A stretch of DNA of 64,000 bases from assembly GCA_036387315.1 (NCBI GenBank), contig DASVTY010000012.1, positions 5,779 to 69,778 on the forward strand. Reading direction: 5' to 3'. Numbering within the stretch: position 1 is the first letter of the stretch; every line of letters begins with the position of its first letter. Source of the stretch: JALZCH01 sp036387315. Its GTDB lineage: Bacteria > Acidobacteriota > Blastocatellia > Pyrinomonadales > Pyrinomonadaceae. The translations under genes were made by a program, and so were the position numbers. A model generated the notes under the pieces. That model was not told where the DNA came from and made no database searches. It was given only the letters and a program-made list of their open reading frames with translations. Positions 51,235 through 60,583 of the stretch are shown one piece after another.

Positions 51235-51339
51235 TTTGTGGTTTATAGTCAAATTTACTTTTAATATTTCAACAGGGAATTTTAAGCTCGGAACTGGTTA
51301 TCGAAGAACAAAATGCTGCGTCCGATAATAAAGATTATG

Positions 51340-52233
51340 TCATGCCGAATCGTTTTGCTCTTCAATATTGTCCAAATCTTCCAAAACCTTTTTAATTGCA
51401 CCTTTTAAATCGTTTATATTCGCCGGTTTTTTGAACTTGATTTCCAGTCTAAAGCTATGGTTAGCATCATTAAACTTAAAAACACGCAAAGGAAAATTTA
51501 TATTCTTTCCGACGTTCAAAAACTCAAGCGATTCCGAGTCAGCTTTTATTAACCGCGACGTGACGAATTTTCCCGGTTGAGAGCCGTCGTTATTAGAGTT
51601 CTGTTTTTGCCCGAAGCTATTATTAATTTCCTCGAACATCTCCTCTTCGTCAAATTTCCTGGCAATCTTTAGAATCGCGGCTTTCGACGAAACACCCGCG
51701 ATTAAGCACTTTTGCCTGACTGCCGGCGGAATTGACGCGATGGTTAGCGTCTCTGTAACAGAAGAACGGCTTTTGCTGAGCTTTTTCGCCAAATCTTCGT
51801 GCGTATATCTAAAACGCTCGCACAGAGATTGGTACGCATCGGCTTCTTCCCAGACGGTTAAATCTTTACGCTGTAGATTTTCGATTAGGGCGATTTCGGC
51901 AATTTCCTGATCGCTAACATTCAGCTCTATGCAAGGCACCTCAGTTAAACCGGCTATCTGAGACGCTCTCCAGCGGCGCTCTCCTGCAATAATCAGCCAT
52001 TTCTCGGCACCTGCCAGCGGTTTCACCAAAAGCGGTTCAAGGACGCCCTTCTCCTTTATCGAAGCGACCAGCTCGCTTAAATCTCCCATTTCAACTCTCG
52101 GCTGTTCTGGGTTCGGCTCAATTTTCGCAATTGGAATTATGCGTCCGATAAACTGATGGGATTTCGTTAATTCGTCCACGTAATGTGAGTCGTGACGCAT
52201 TTTCAATCCTAACGGCAAGCCTTTTTTAGACAC
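51340..52233 (-). CDS. parB: Chromosome partitioning protein ParB
   Basis: 297 residues from the GTG at 52233 (start SKKGLPLGL). That start is supported by GAGGAGG about 9 bases upstream and by the usual ParB N-terminus, so the longer frame is rejected. The ParB/Srx nuclease-like domain has IEPNPEQPRVEMGDLSELVASIKEKG and the CTP-binding GERRWRASQIAGL (about 79-91), then IALIENLQRKDLTVWEEADAY. A helix-turn-helix follows (LAKKLSKSRSSVTETLTI). It binds parS sites and loads SMC. Its start overlaps the parA stop by 8 bases. I saw no canonical parS in the window. Confidence 0.93.
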   Translation of the reverse strand: MSKKGLPLGLKMRHDSHYVDELTKSHQFIGRIIPIAKIEPNPEQPRVEMGDLSELVASIKEKGVLEPLLVKPLAGAEKWLIIAGERRWRASQIAGLTEVPCIELNVSDQEIAEIALIENLQRKDLTVWEEADAYQSLCERFRYTHEDLAKKLSKSRSSVTETLTIASIPPAVRQKCLIAGVSSKAAILKIARKFDEEEMFEEINNSFGQKQNSNNDGSQPGKFVTSRLIKADSESLEFLNVGKNINFPLRVFKFNDANHSFRLEIKFKKPANINDLKGAIKKVLEDLDNIEEQNDSA

Positions 52234-52981
52234 GTGCAAAGACCTCCTCGCATAGATGCAAATATTCGGTTGCTCCGGACGAATTCGGCGCATACGTAAA
52301 AATTGTTTCTTTATGTGCCGGAGATTCTTCGAGCCGGACGCTTCTCGTAATCACCGTCTCGAAAGTGCTGCTCCCGAAAACCTGACGAATATGGTTTTGC
52401 ACTTCTCTGGAAAGCGTTGTTCTTCTGTCATGCAAGGTAACCAGCACGCCGAGCAGTTTTAGATTAGGATTTGGTCTCGCTCGCACTTTTTCGATGGTTT
52501 CCAGCAGATCGTCCGTGCCCTCAAGAGCAAAATACGACGCTTGGATCGGTATCAAAATATGTGTCGCAGCGACCAAGGCGTTAATAGTTATCAGACCCAG
52601 CGTCGGCGGTGTGTCCAAAATTATCAAATCATACTCTTTTTTTATTTGTTCAAGCCGGTCTTTAAATCTAAAAATAGCGTCAAAATCACCGACCAGCTTT
52701 GATTCGAGCTTAGCCAAATTAATTTTAGCCGGAATAATATCGAGGTTTTCAACTCCGGTCCGATATAGGGACTCCCTCCAGTCACCCTTATTATCAATCA
52801 AAAGGTCATATGTTGAATTCGAGACGGACTCAACATTTAAAAAAGAAATGGAGCTATTACTTTGCGGGTCCAAATCACATAACAAAACTCTCTTCCCTTT
52901 AAGGGCGCACGCGGCTGACAGATTAATGGCTGTCGTAGTTTTCCCAACTCCGCCTTTTTGATTGGCAATTGCTATAATCAT
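52226..52981 (-). CDS. parA: Chromosome partitioning ATPase ParA (Soj)
   Basis: 251 residues. The deviant Walker A motif is KGGVGKTTTAINL (residues 9-21), with Walker A' LLCDLDPQSNSS (about 34-45) and Walker B DLIILDTPPTLGL (about 115-127). The C-terminal helix is typical of chromosomal Soj. With ParB it segregates the replicated origin. The parA-parB order with an overlap implies co-expression. Confidence 0.94.
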   Translation of the reverse strand: MIIAIANQKGGVGKTTTAINLSAACALKGKRVLLCDLDPQSNSSISFLNVESVSNSTYDLLIDNKGDWRESLYRTGVENLDIIPAKINLAKLESKLVGDFDAIFRFKDRLEQIKKEYDLIILDTPPTLGLITINALVAATHILIPIQASYFALEGTDDLLETIEKVRARPNPNLKLLGVLVTLHDRRTTLSREVQNHIRQVFGSSTFETVITRSVRLEESPAHKETIFTYAPNSSGATEYLHLCEEVFARV

Positions 52982-53013
52982 CAGCTTTTTGTAATTCTAA
53001 TCGAAATAGACGG

Positions 53014-53487
53014 TTATTCGCTGATCAAATCAGGCCATTCTTCGCCCGTTACTTCTTCGCTCTCTTCGTCGCTGGAAACTAGATTTGATCCCGCCAGTCG
53101 AACGACTTCGGGTTTAACCCAAATTCCGCAGCTAAAACGAAGCGCCAGAGCGATTGCATCAGAGGGTCTGGCATCAATCGCCGTCAGACTTCCATCCTGT
53201 TGACGCATTTCAATCAAAGCAAAAAAAGTATCGTTCCGCAACTCGGTAATAATGACCCTTTCAACCACAGCTCCCATTTGAGTAATTATATTTCTGAGCA
53301 AATCGTGAGTCATAGGGCGTTGAGGAACTGTTTTTTCAATTTCCAGAGCGATTGCGTTCGCTTCGAATGTTCCAACCCAGATAGGAATGACGGTTTCATC
53401 GGAAACCCCACGCAAGACAACAATCGGGGTACCGCTGTGAGGCTCCATAATCAACGCGCCAACTTTTACTTCAATATCGTTTTCCAT
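53014..53487 (-). CDS. Bifunctional nuclease (BFN, DUF151) domain protein
   Basis: 157 residues from the ATG at 53487 (MENDIEVKVGALIM), which has GAGG 6-10 bases upstream. A longer upstream frame adds a hydrophobic stretch without support. The BFN pattern is clear: LIMEPHSGTPIVVLRG, PIWVGTFEANAIAL (about 52-65), MTHDLLRNII, and RPSDAIALALRF (about 115-126). The acidic C-terminus (EESEEVTGEE) is a common extra. The family has nuclease activity in a few characterised members. In bacteria its role is poorly known. The gene lies between parA and miaB. Confidence 0.9.
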   Translation of the reverse strand: MENDIEVKVGALIMEPHSGTPIVVLRGVSDETVIPIWVGTFEANAIALEIEKTVPQRPMTHDLLRNIITQMGAVVERVIITELRNDTFFALIEMRQQDGSLTAIDARPSDAIALALRFSCGIWVKPEVVRLAGSNLVSSDEESEEVTGEEWPDLISE

Positions 53488-53537
53488 CCGCAACCTCGAA
53501 CAAATAATACAAAAACAAGATAGTATAAATCCAATCG

Positions 53538-54911
53538 TCAAGACGCAATACGTCCGCGCAAAGAATTGACTTTTGCATCGGTTATAAAAACCTCAATGAT
53601 TTGCCCGAGCTTTGTTTTGTCCGCCTCAAAATTTACCACTTTGTGGCAAGTCGTATGCCCGCTCAGATCGTCTTGTGACTTCGCGCTGAAACTCTCCGCT
53701 AAAACCCGAACCGTCTTTCCGATGTATTCTCTTGATTTCTCTTCCTGTATTCGCTTTTGCACCGATTCCAAGACTAAAAAACGCTCTCGCTTGATTTGAG
53801 CCGAAACGGAATCATCGAGGCGCGCGGACGGCGTGCCGGGTCTCGGCGAATATTTAAAAAGATAAGCGCTGTCAAAGCGGCATTTTTCGTATAGCTCAAT
53901 CGTTTCTCTAAAATCGACATCCGTCTCGCCGGGAAACCCGACAATTATATCAGTAGTCAAGGAGATTTGACGCGAGGAGTTTTGAATTGCTTCTACTTTT
54001 TTCAAATAATCAGCCGACGTATGACCGCGACGCATCGCCCGAAGAATGCGGTCACTGCCCGACTGAACGGGCAAATGCACCCAATTGCAAAGATTTTCGC
54101 ATTCGTTAATCGCCGAGACAATATCCGGGTGAAAATCTCTCGGAAAAGAAGTTGTAAATTTGATTCGTTCGATACCGGTTTCAGCAGCAGCCCGCAAAAG
54201 ACGCGAAAAAGGCGTCGCGCCTCTAAATCCTTCCAACCCGGCGTCTGTCTTCGGACGATAGCTGTTTACGTTTTGACCGATTAAATGGACTTCTTTAACC
54301 CCGGCTTCTTTTAATCCTCTCAACTGATCCAGGATCTGTATTGGCGGCAGACTTTGTTCGCGTCCACGGGAAAAAGGCACAATACAATATGTGCAGAATT
54401 TGTTGCACCCTTCGATAATCGGCACAAAAGCCACATAATCCGAGCTTCTGTATTGATCTGCGACCGTCCAATCATAGTTGCCTTCCCTCTCGTCCAAATC
54501 AACGTTTTTTTCATCTTTTAAATTAATTCCATCAAGCATCTCTCCGATTCTTCCAACCGCTCGCGTTCCTAGAACAAAATCTATATTTGATGTTTTGCCA
54601 AACAGGTTTTCCCCTTCAAGCTGGGCGACACAGCCTAATACGCCAATTAATGGCTTCTCAGCTCGTCTTTTTTTGTCCGATAATTCTCCCACCCGGTTGA
54701 AAAGTTTTTGTTCTGCGCGCTCGCGAACCGAACAAGTATTGATAAGGACGATCTCGGCTTCGTTATCAGACCCGACCACCTGATACCCTGTTTGTTCCAA
54801 TCTGGTTGCTACTCTCTCAGAATCGGAAACGTTCATTTGACATCCGTGCGTCTCTATGTACACTTTCTTACGCTGGTGCCGTTTTTTTTCTCGGTCGTGT
54901 GAGTAATTCAT
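53538..54911 (-). CDS. miaB: tRNA-2-methylthio-N6-dimethylallyladenosine synthase
   Basis: 457 residues. It is a radical-SAM methylthiotransferase that converts i6A37 to ms2i6A37 in tRNA. The N-terminal UPF0004 domain has YIETHGCQMNVSDSE and LINTCSVRERAEQKLF, with the third cluster cysteine in VLGCVAQLEG. The radical-SAM motif is CNKFCTYCIVP (about 166-176), followed by QNVNSY. A C-terminal TRAM domain includes VRVLAESFSA. Divergent from dnaE by 44 bases. Confidence 0.94.
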   Translation of the reverse strand: MNYSHDREKKRHQRKKVYIETHGCQMNVSDSERVATRLEQTGYQVVGSDNEAEIVLINTCSVRERAEQKLFNRVGELSDKKRRAEKPLIGVLGCVAQLEGENLFGKTSNIDFVLGTRAVGRIGEMLDGINLKDEKNVDLDEREGNYDWTVADQYRSSDYVAFVPIIEGCNKFCTYCIVPFSRGREQSLPPIQILDQLRGLKEAGVKEVHLIGQNVNSYRPKTDAGLEGFRGATPFSRLLRAAAETGIERIKFTTSFPRDFHPDIVSAINECENLCNWVHLPVQSGSDRILRAMRRGHTSADYLKKVEAIQNSSRQISLTTDIIVGFPGETDVDFRETIELYEKCRFDSAYLFKYSPRPGTPSARLDDSVSAQIKRERFLVLESVQKRIQEEKSREYIGKTVRVLAESFSAKSQDDLSGHTTCHKVVNFEADKTKLGQIIEVFITDAKVNSLRGRIAS

Positions 54912-54955
54912 AACTTTTTCTCAATAAACAAATATTAATTTCAAAAATTTATCAA

Positions 54956-57900
54956 ATGCCTTCAAAAGATTTTGTCCATCTGCACGTTCACACAGATTAC
55001 AGCATTCTGAAAAGCGCAAATCAAATTCCGGCGCTTGCGCGTCGCCTCAACGAACTGGAAATGAAAGCCTGTGCGATGACCGATTGCGGCAATTTGTACG
55101 GCGCGCTGTCGTTTTACTATAACATGAAGAAAAACGGCATTCAGCCGATCATCGGTTTCGAGGCTTATCTGACGCTCGGTTCCAGATTTGACAAAAGCGC
55201 CGCTCTCAAATCGGGCGAGCTGCCTTATTACACTCTTGTTTTATTGGCGGAAAATCTGACCGGCTATTTTAATCTCGTCAGTTTGTCGTCAAAAGCTTTC
55301 ACCGAAGGATTACATCACAAACCGAGAATAGATTTCGATTTGCTCACGGCGCATAGTACCGGGATCATTTGTCTGACCTCCGGTGGGGACGGGGTTGTCA
55401 ATCATTTTCTAAAACAAAATCGTTTTGAAGACGCATACAATTACGCAGCCAAACTTAAAGATGTATTCGGTCAAAACAATCTCTTTCTGGAAATTCAAGA
55501 CCACAATCTCCCCGAAGAAAAAGCGATTCGCCAGCCCCTCGTTCAACTATCAAAAAAGCTGGATTTGGATTTAGTGGCAACCAATGATGTTTATTACCTC
55601 TCAGCAGACGACGCCAAAGCTCATGAAATGATGCTCTGCATCGGCGCTGCCAAAACAATTCATGACGAGTCGCGTCCGAGACTCGGTTCCGAACAATTTT
55701 ATCTCAAATCCGCAGAGGAAATGTGGCGTCTTTTCGGCGCGGAATTGCCCCAAAGTTTATCAAAAACAATTGAAATTTCCGAGCGCTGTAATTTTGCTCT
55801 GCCGAGCAGTGAAGATTCTTTTAATTTGCCGCTCTATCCGATACCTCTCGATTCAAACTGCGAAACTGCCGATGAATACTTTGAAAAAGTAGTGTGGGAC
55901 GGCTTTAAAAAACGTCAGCAATCTGTTTGGGAGCCTTTGCAAAACGCCGGGAATTTAAAATACTCGATTGAAGAATACAAAAACAGAATCATTATCGAAA
56001 CCGGCATTATCAGACGCATGGGTTTTCCAGGCTATTTTCTGATCGTTTGGGACTTCGTTCGCTTCGCCAAAGAAAACGATATTCCCGTCGGTCCCGGGCG
56101 CGGCTCGGCGGCTGGCTCTCTGGTCGCGTATTGTCTGGAAATAACCGACGTTGATCCGATTCAATACGATCTGCTTTTCGAGCGTTTTCTCAACCCGGAG
56201 CGCGTCACAATGCCTGATATTGATATTGATTTTTGTATTCGCGGGCGCGAGCGCGTTATCAAGCATGTGGTCAATCAATACGGGAGAAATTCGGTCTGCC
56301 AAATCGTCACTTTTGGAACTATGGCTTCCAAAGCCGTTATTAAGGATGTCGGCAGAGCTTTGAACATGCCTTATTCCGAGGTCGAGAAAATCGCCAAACT
56401 GATCCCGCCTCCAGTCCGGGGACGAAACGTCAGCATCACGCAAGCTCTCGAACAAGTCGAAGAACTAAAAACCGCCGTGGAAACAAATCCACAGGTAAAA
56501 GAGGTGATTGATCTGGCACGCCGCCTCGAAGGCTGTGCCAGACATACTTCGGTTCACGCAGCCGGCGTGGTCATTTCTCCCAAACCGCTTGACGAGCTGA
56601 TTCCGGTTGCCCTGTCGGCTAAAGACGAGCTAACCACACAATTTGCGATGTCCGACCTGGAAAAAACCGGAATGCTTAAGATGGATTTCCTTGCCTTAAC
56701 CACCTTAACGGTAATAAACGACTGCTTAATCAGCATAAAGCAATCCATTAATAAGCAAATTGACTGGACGCAAACGCCCTTAAGCGATGAAGAAACAATG
56801 AAGATTTTTGCAGACGGCAGAACCGAAGCCATTTTTCAATTTGAATCCCCCGGAATGCAGGAAATCTGCCGCCGTTTAAAACCGAAAGGAATCGAAGATC
56901 TTGCCGCTCTCAACGCGCTCTATCGCCCCGGTCCTCTCGACGGCGGGATGGTTGACGATTTTATCAGCCGGCATCGCGGTCAAAAACAAGTTCGCTATCT
57001 CGTTCCGCAGATGAAAGAGATTTTAAATAACACGCACGGAATTATCGTTTATCAGGAGCAAATTATGCAGCTCGCCCAAAATCTGGCGGGCTATTCGCTT
57101 GGCGAAGCCGATATGATGCGCCGCGCAATGGGCAAAAAGAAGCGCGAAGAGATGGCAAAGCATCAGGAAAAATTTGTCAACGGCGCAACCGAACGCAATA
57201 TCAAACGGGAAAAAGCGGAACAAATCTTCTCTCTGATGGCGCAGTTTGCCGATTACGGCTTTAACAAAAGCCACAGCGTCGCCTATGCCTACCTGGCTTT
57301 CCAAACAGCATATTTAAAAGCCCATTACCCGTCGCATTTTTACGCGGCGGTTCTCTCGCACGAAGCACAGGACACCGCAAAAATACAAAAGTATATTGCC
57401 GAATTGAAAACCGCCGCAATAGAGCTTTTGCCGCCCGACATCAACGAAAGCAATTCCGGTTTTACGCCCGTCCACAATGCGATTCGATTCGGCTTGAGCG
57501 CGATCAAAGGAATCGGAGAAGCGGCGATTCAAGAGATTATCAACGCCAGGCGGGAAAAACCGTTTTCATCATTTTTAGATTTTATTTCGAGAGCCTCAAG
57601 CTCGGTAAATCGCCGCAGCTTGAACAGCCTGATTTACTCCGGCGCCTTCGACTCTCTCAAAGACGATTCGTCTACAACAAATCATTGGCGCTCGAAACTG
57701 ATTGCCGAAATTGAAACTTCAATATCAGTCGCACAAAAGGAGCGCAGCTCAAAGGAAAAAGGTCAAAACGCTCTTTTCGGAGCCGCAAATCAAGAAGTCA
57801 GTGAAATTAAAATCAAGGATTTTCCCGTTTTAACGGACAAAGAAATCTGGACGGCGGAAAAAGAAACGCTCGGCTTTTACTTAAGCAACCATCCTTTAAG

Positions 57901-58492
57901 CAAGCATGACGAACTGCTTAAGCAGCTTGAAGCGCAAAGCATTTTAAGTCTGACGCAAAACGCTTCATCCGACTCCGAGCAAAAACTCTGGATCGCCGGA
58001 ATCATCAGCGAAGCGCAAGTCCGCTTAAGCAAAAAAGGAAACCGTTTTTCCATTTTTAAATTGGAAGATTATACAGGTTCGATTAAATGCCTGGCTTGGT
58101 CCGAAGCATTCGAGAGATATTCGCAGCTTCTCACAAACGACGAAATAATCTTTGCCGCCGGACATCTGGAAAGTGAAAACGAAACGAATTTTTCGTTTAT
58201 TGTCGAAGAAATTTATAAATTTGAAGAAGCCCTGCCGGCGCGCGCCGATTCCCTCATCGTCAATCTGCCGCCCGTTGCGGAAAAAAATATTAACTTTTAT
58301 GAAAGCCTGCTTGCCTTGCTAAACCGTAATCGTGGAAAATGCGAAGTGTTTTTTGAAATGCCGATGCACAAAAACAATTGTTACCGCGTACGCCTCGGCG
58401 TCCACGGCTCTCTGCGAATACAGGGAAATTATAATTTAGCCAAAGAACTGGAACTGCTCGGCTGCGTGGTTGAATGGCAAATCCGCAAGTAA
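54956..58492 (+). CDS. dnaE: DNA polymerase III alpha subunit
   Basis: 1178 residues, the replicative polymerase. The N-terminal PHP domain has FVHLHVHTDYSILKSA (about 6-21) and KACAMTDCGNLYGA. The polymerase core has GPGRGSAAGSLVAY (about 377-390) and PDIDIDFCIRGRE (about 421-433) with the catalytic aspartates. Later come RHTSVHAAGVVIS (about 530) and FQFESPGMQEICRRL. The helix-hairpin-helix (GLSAIKGIGEAAIQEI near 845) and an OB domain (IKCLAWSEAFERY near 1040) form the rest. It is DnaE1-type. The beta-binding motif is not clear to me. accA follows after 24 bases. Confidence 0.96.
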   Translation: MPSKDFVHLHVHTDYSILKSANQIPALARRLNELEMKACAMTDCGNLYGALSFYYNMKKNGIQPIIGFEAYLTLGSRFDKSAALKSGELPYYTLVLLAENLTGYFNLVSLSSKAFTEGLHHKPRIDFDLLTAHSTGIICLTSGGDGVVNHFLKQNRFEDAYNYAAKLKDVFGQNNLFLEIQDHNLPEEKAIRQPLVQLSKKLDLDLVATNDVYYLSADDAKAHEMMLCIGAAKTIHDESRPRLGSEQFYLKSAEEMWRLFGAELPQSLSKTIEISERCNFALPSSEDSFNLPLYPIPLDSNCETADEYFEKVVWDGFKKRQQSVWEPLQNAGNLKYSIEEYKNRIIIETGIIRRMGFPGYFLIVWDFVRFAKENDIPVGPGRGSAAGSLVAYCLEITDVDPIQYDLLFERFLNPERVTMPDIDIDFCIRGRERVIKHVVNQYGRNSVCQIVTFGTMASKAVIKDVGRALNMPYSEVEKIAKLIPPPVRGRNVSITQALEQVEELKTAVETNPQVKEVIDLARRLEGCARHTSVHAAGVVISPKPLDELIPVALSAKDELTTQFAMSDLEKTGMLKMDFLALTTLTVINDCLISIKQSINKQIDWTQTPLSDEETMKIFADGRTEAIFQFESPGMQEICRRLKPKGIEDLAALNALYRPGPLDGGMVDDFISRHRGQKQVRYLVPQMKEILNNTHGIIVYQEQIMQLAQNLAGYSLGEADMMRRAMGKKKREEMAKHQEKFVNGATERNIKREKAEQIFSLMAQFADYGFNKSHSVAYAYLAFQTAYLKAHYPSHFYAAVLSHEAQDTAKIQKYIAELKTAAIELLPPDINESNSGFTPVHNAIRFGLSAIKGIGEAAIQEIINARREKPFSSFLDFISRASSSVNRRSLNSLIYSGAFDSLKDDSSTTNHWRSKLIAEIETSISVAQKERSSKEKGQNALFGAANQEVSEIKIKDFPVLTDKEIWTAEKETLGFYLSNHPLSKHDELLKQLEAQSILSLTQNASSDSEQKLWIAGIISEAQVRLSKKGNRFSIFKLEDYTGSIKCLAWSEAFERYSQLLTNDEIIFAAGHLESENETNFSFIVEEIYKFEEALPARADSLIVNLPPVAEKNINFYESLLALLNRNRGKCEVFFEMPMHKNNCYRVRLGVHGSLRIQGNYNLAKELELLGCVVEWQIRK

Positions 58493-58516
58493 TCGAAATA
58501 TTTTTCGGAGGAAACA

Positions 58517-59350
58517 GTGCTGGAAAAAACGAACGCAAAGAAAACCGCTTTTGAATGCGTACAGATCGCGCGCCATCCGGCTCGTCCTTATTCGCTCGAT
58601 ATTTTTGAAAACGTTTTTGACGATTTTCTCGAGCTGCACGGCGACCGGCGTTACGCTGAAGACCCGGCTCTGGTTTGCGGTCTGGCTCGCCTTGGAGACT
58701 TTGAAATTCTGGTCGCCGGACATCAAAAAGGACGCGATACCAAACAGAGACACCGCAGAAATTTCGGGATGCCGAAACCGGAAGGTTACCGAAAAGCTTT
58801 GCGATTGATGCAGATGGCAAACAAGTTTAACCGCCCGGTAATCACTTTTATAGACACTCCCGGCGCTTATCCCGGAATTGACGCCGAAGAACGCGGACAA
58901 GCCGAAGCCATCGCTTTTAATTTGAAGGAAATGGCTGAATTGCGCTGCCCCATCGTGGCAGTCGTGATCGGCGAGGGCGGTTCGGGCGGCGCTCTGGCAA
59001 TCGGTGTTGCCGACCGTGTGTTAATGATGCAAAACTCGATTTATTCGGTGATTTCACCCGAAGGCTGCGCGGCTATTTTATGGAAAGACGCAGCTCGCGC
59101 CGATCTCGCCGCCGAAAAGTTAAAACTGACCGCCACGGATTTGCAGGCGCTCGGCGTGATTGATGAAATTATTCCCGAACCAAAGCACTGGGATTATAAT
59201 TTGCTGGGCGACCGCGAAAATCAATTTACGGTTGATTTTAAAAATGCTCTGCTCAAAGAAATAAATCTGCTCGTTTCGATGCCCGAAAATCAAAGAATGC
59301 AGCTTCGTTATCGGAAATTGCGCAAATACGGCTTCTGGCATACTTTATAA
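58517..59350 (+). CDS. accA: Acetyl-CoA carboxylase carboxyltransferase alpha subunit
   Basis: 277 residues from a GTG at 58517 with CGGAGGA 5 bases upstream. AccA with AccD moves the carboxyl group from biotin to acetyl-CoA, the first step of fatty acid synthesis. Typical motifs are IARHPARPYSLDIFE, HGDRRYAEDPALV, GHQKGRDTK, PEGYRKALRLM, FIDTPGAYPGIDAEERGQ (about 115-132) and GEGGSGGALAI. It is shorter than E. coli AccA (319), mainly at the N-terminus. No accD, accB or accC is in the window. The neighbour dnaE is the same as in E. coli, where accA follows dnaE. Confidence 0.95.
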   Translation: MLEKTNAKKTAFECVQIARHPARPYSLDIFENVFDDFLELHGDRRYAEDPALVCGLARLGDFEILVAGHQKGRDTKQRHRRNFGMPKPEGYRKALRLMQMANKFNRPVITFIDTPGAYPGIDAEERGQAEAIAFNLKEMAELRCPIVAVVIGEGGSGGALAIGVADRVLMMQNSIYSVISPEGCAAILWKDAARADLAAEKLKLTATDLQALGVIDEIIPEPKHWDYNLLGDRENQFTVDFKNALLKEINLLVSMPENQRMQLRYRKLRKYGFWHTL

Positions 59351-59419
59351 AGAAGTCTCTTTTAAGAGCATTTTTAAACTGCATCTTTTTTGTTTTGCCA
59401 AAACCGTGTAAGATGTTTT

Positions 59420-59450
59420 CAGCGCCGCTTCAAAGGCGCTGATTGTTTTT
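59420..59450 (+). terminator. Terminator after accA
   Basis: CAGCGCC (59420-59426) pairs with GGCGCTG (59435-59441) around an 8-base loop, and ATTGTTTTT follows. It ends the dnaE-accA unit before the prepilin peptidase gene. Confidence 0.75.
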
Positions 59451-59504
59451 ACCGGCTGCTTCGATACCTGCCAACTTTCATTTCCGACTTCTTTCTTTTG
59501 TACA

Positions 59505-60398
59505 ATGCTAATTGACGCTCAAAACTTAAATCCGATGGACTTCCCTGCTTTCTTTTTCGATCTTCTCTTTTTCATTTTCGGCGCCGTGATCGGCAGTTTT
59601 CTTAACGTTTTGATTCACCGCCTGCCGCGCGAGGAATCAATCGTTTTTCCAAATTCGGCTTGCCCGTCCTGTCAAACGCCGATAAAGCCTTACGATAACA
59701 TCCCCATTTTAAGCTGGCTCATTCTGCGCGGACGCTGCCGAAACTGCCATCTTTCAATTTCTTTTCGCTATCCGCTCGTCGAATTGCTGACCGCGCTGCT
59801 CTTCGTGTTCTGTTTCAGACATGCCGGCTTGAGCCTGCTTTTGCCGCTTGAATTGACGTTTGTAGCCGCCATTGTCGCTCTCATTTTTATTGACTCGGAA
59901 CATATGATTCTGCCCGACGCGATTAATTATCCGGGAATTTTTATTGCCTTCGCCGCCAGAATCGGGCTGCCTCTGATAACCGGCGCAGCCGTTTTTGATG
60001 ATTTACAGTATGCTCCGCTCTCAAACCTTCAAATTCCGCTCGCGGCATCTTCAATTTTGGGAGCGCTTCTGGGCGCTGCGGCGGGAGGCGGTTTTTTATG
60101 GCTGCTCGGATGGCTCTGGAAACGCCTTCGCGGCGTTGATGCGATGGGATTGGGCGATGTCAAAATGATGCTCTGGGTGGGAGCTTTTCTCGGTTGGCGT
60201 CTGACGCTTTTGACGCTTTTTCTGGCGGCGCTGACCGGCGCTCTCTCCGGCATTTTATTCATTTATTCACGCCGCGAGCGCGATTTGCAAACCCAGATTC
60301 CGTTCGGGATTTTTCTCGGCATCGGCTCCATCGTTGCGCTCTTTTTCGGAAATGCCCTAATCAATTGGTATGTCTCGAATTTTATCCCGGTAAATTAG
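59505..60398 (+). CDS. pilD: Type IV prepilin peptidase / N-methyltransferase
   Basis: 297 residues with about seven to eight membrane helices. The N-terminal cytoplasmic loop has two CxxC pairs (CPSCQTPIKPY and CRNCHLSISFRYP) that bind zinc in the methyltransferase part. The peptidase aspartates are in FIDSEHMILPD (about 128-138) and MGLGDVKMM (about 215-223), both as in PilD/GspO. It cleaves and N-methylates type IV pilins and pseudopilins. No pilin gene is nearby, so it likely serves genes elsewhere. An internal ATG 30 bases downstream is an alternative start. Confidence 0.93.
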   Translation: MLIDAQNLNPMDFPAFFFDLLFFIFGAVIGSFLNVLIHRLPREESIVFPNSACPSCQTPIKPYDNIPILSWLILRGRCRNCHLSISFRYPLVELLTALLFVFCFRHAGLSLLLPLELTFVAAIVALIFIDSEHMILPDAINYPGIFIAFAARIGLPLITGAAVFDDLQYAPLSNLQIPLAASSILGALLGAAAGGGFLWLLGWLWKRLRGVDAMGLGDVKMMLWVGAFLGWRLTLLTLFLAALTGALSGILFIYSRRERDLQTQIPFGIFLGIGSIVALFFGNALINWYVSNFIPVN

Positions 60399-60583
60399 TT
60401 TTTTAAAGAAAAAGCGAAGAATTTTCAGCAAGGGACAGAAATCAAGGCTCAAGAAAATTTGCTCATCAATAAACCCTGCGTTATCAGACTCAACTACGAA
60501 ATTAATTGCCGGATTCCTTCATTCGGCGATTTTGCGCCAAACAAATGTAATTAGATATTGCACTTGCAGGTTTAATCAATTTA

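Noticed and set aside
51150..51339. SAH riboswitch of the known class
   Set aside because: I could not find the conserved core as I remember it; only a structured leader is claimed.
51340..52981. parS site near parAB
   Set aside because: No full 16-base TGTTNCACGTGAAACA-like palindrome was seen; an ACGTG near 52230 is only part of the parB start region.
58290..58820. 176-residue antisense frame over the dnaE/accA junction
   Set aside because: It spans two genes that are certain on the other strand and has no recognisable content.
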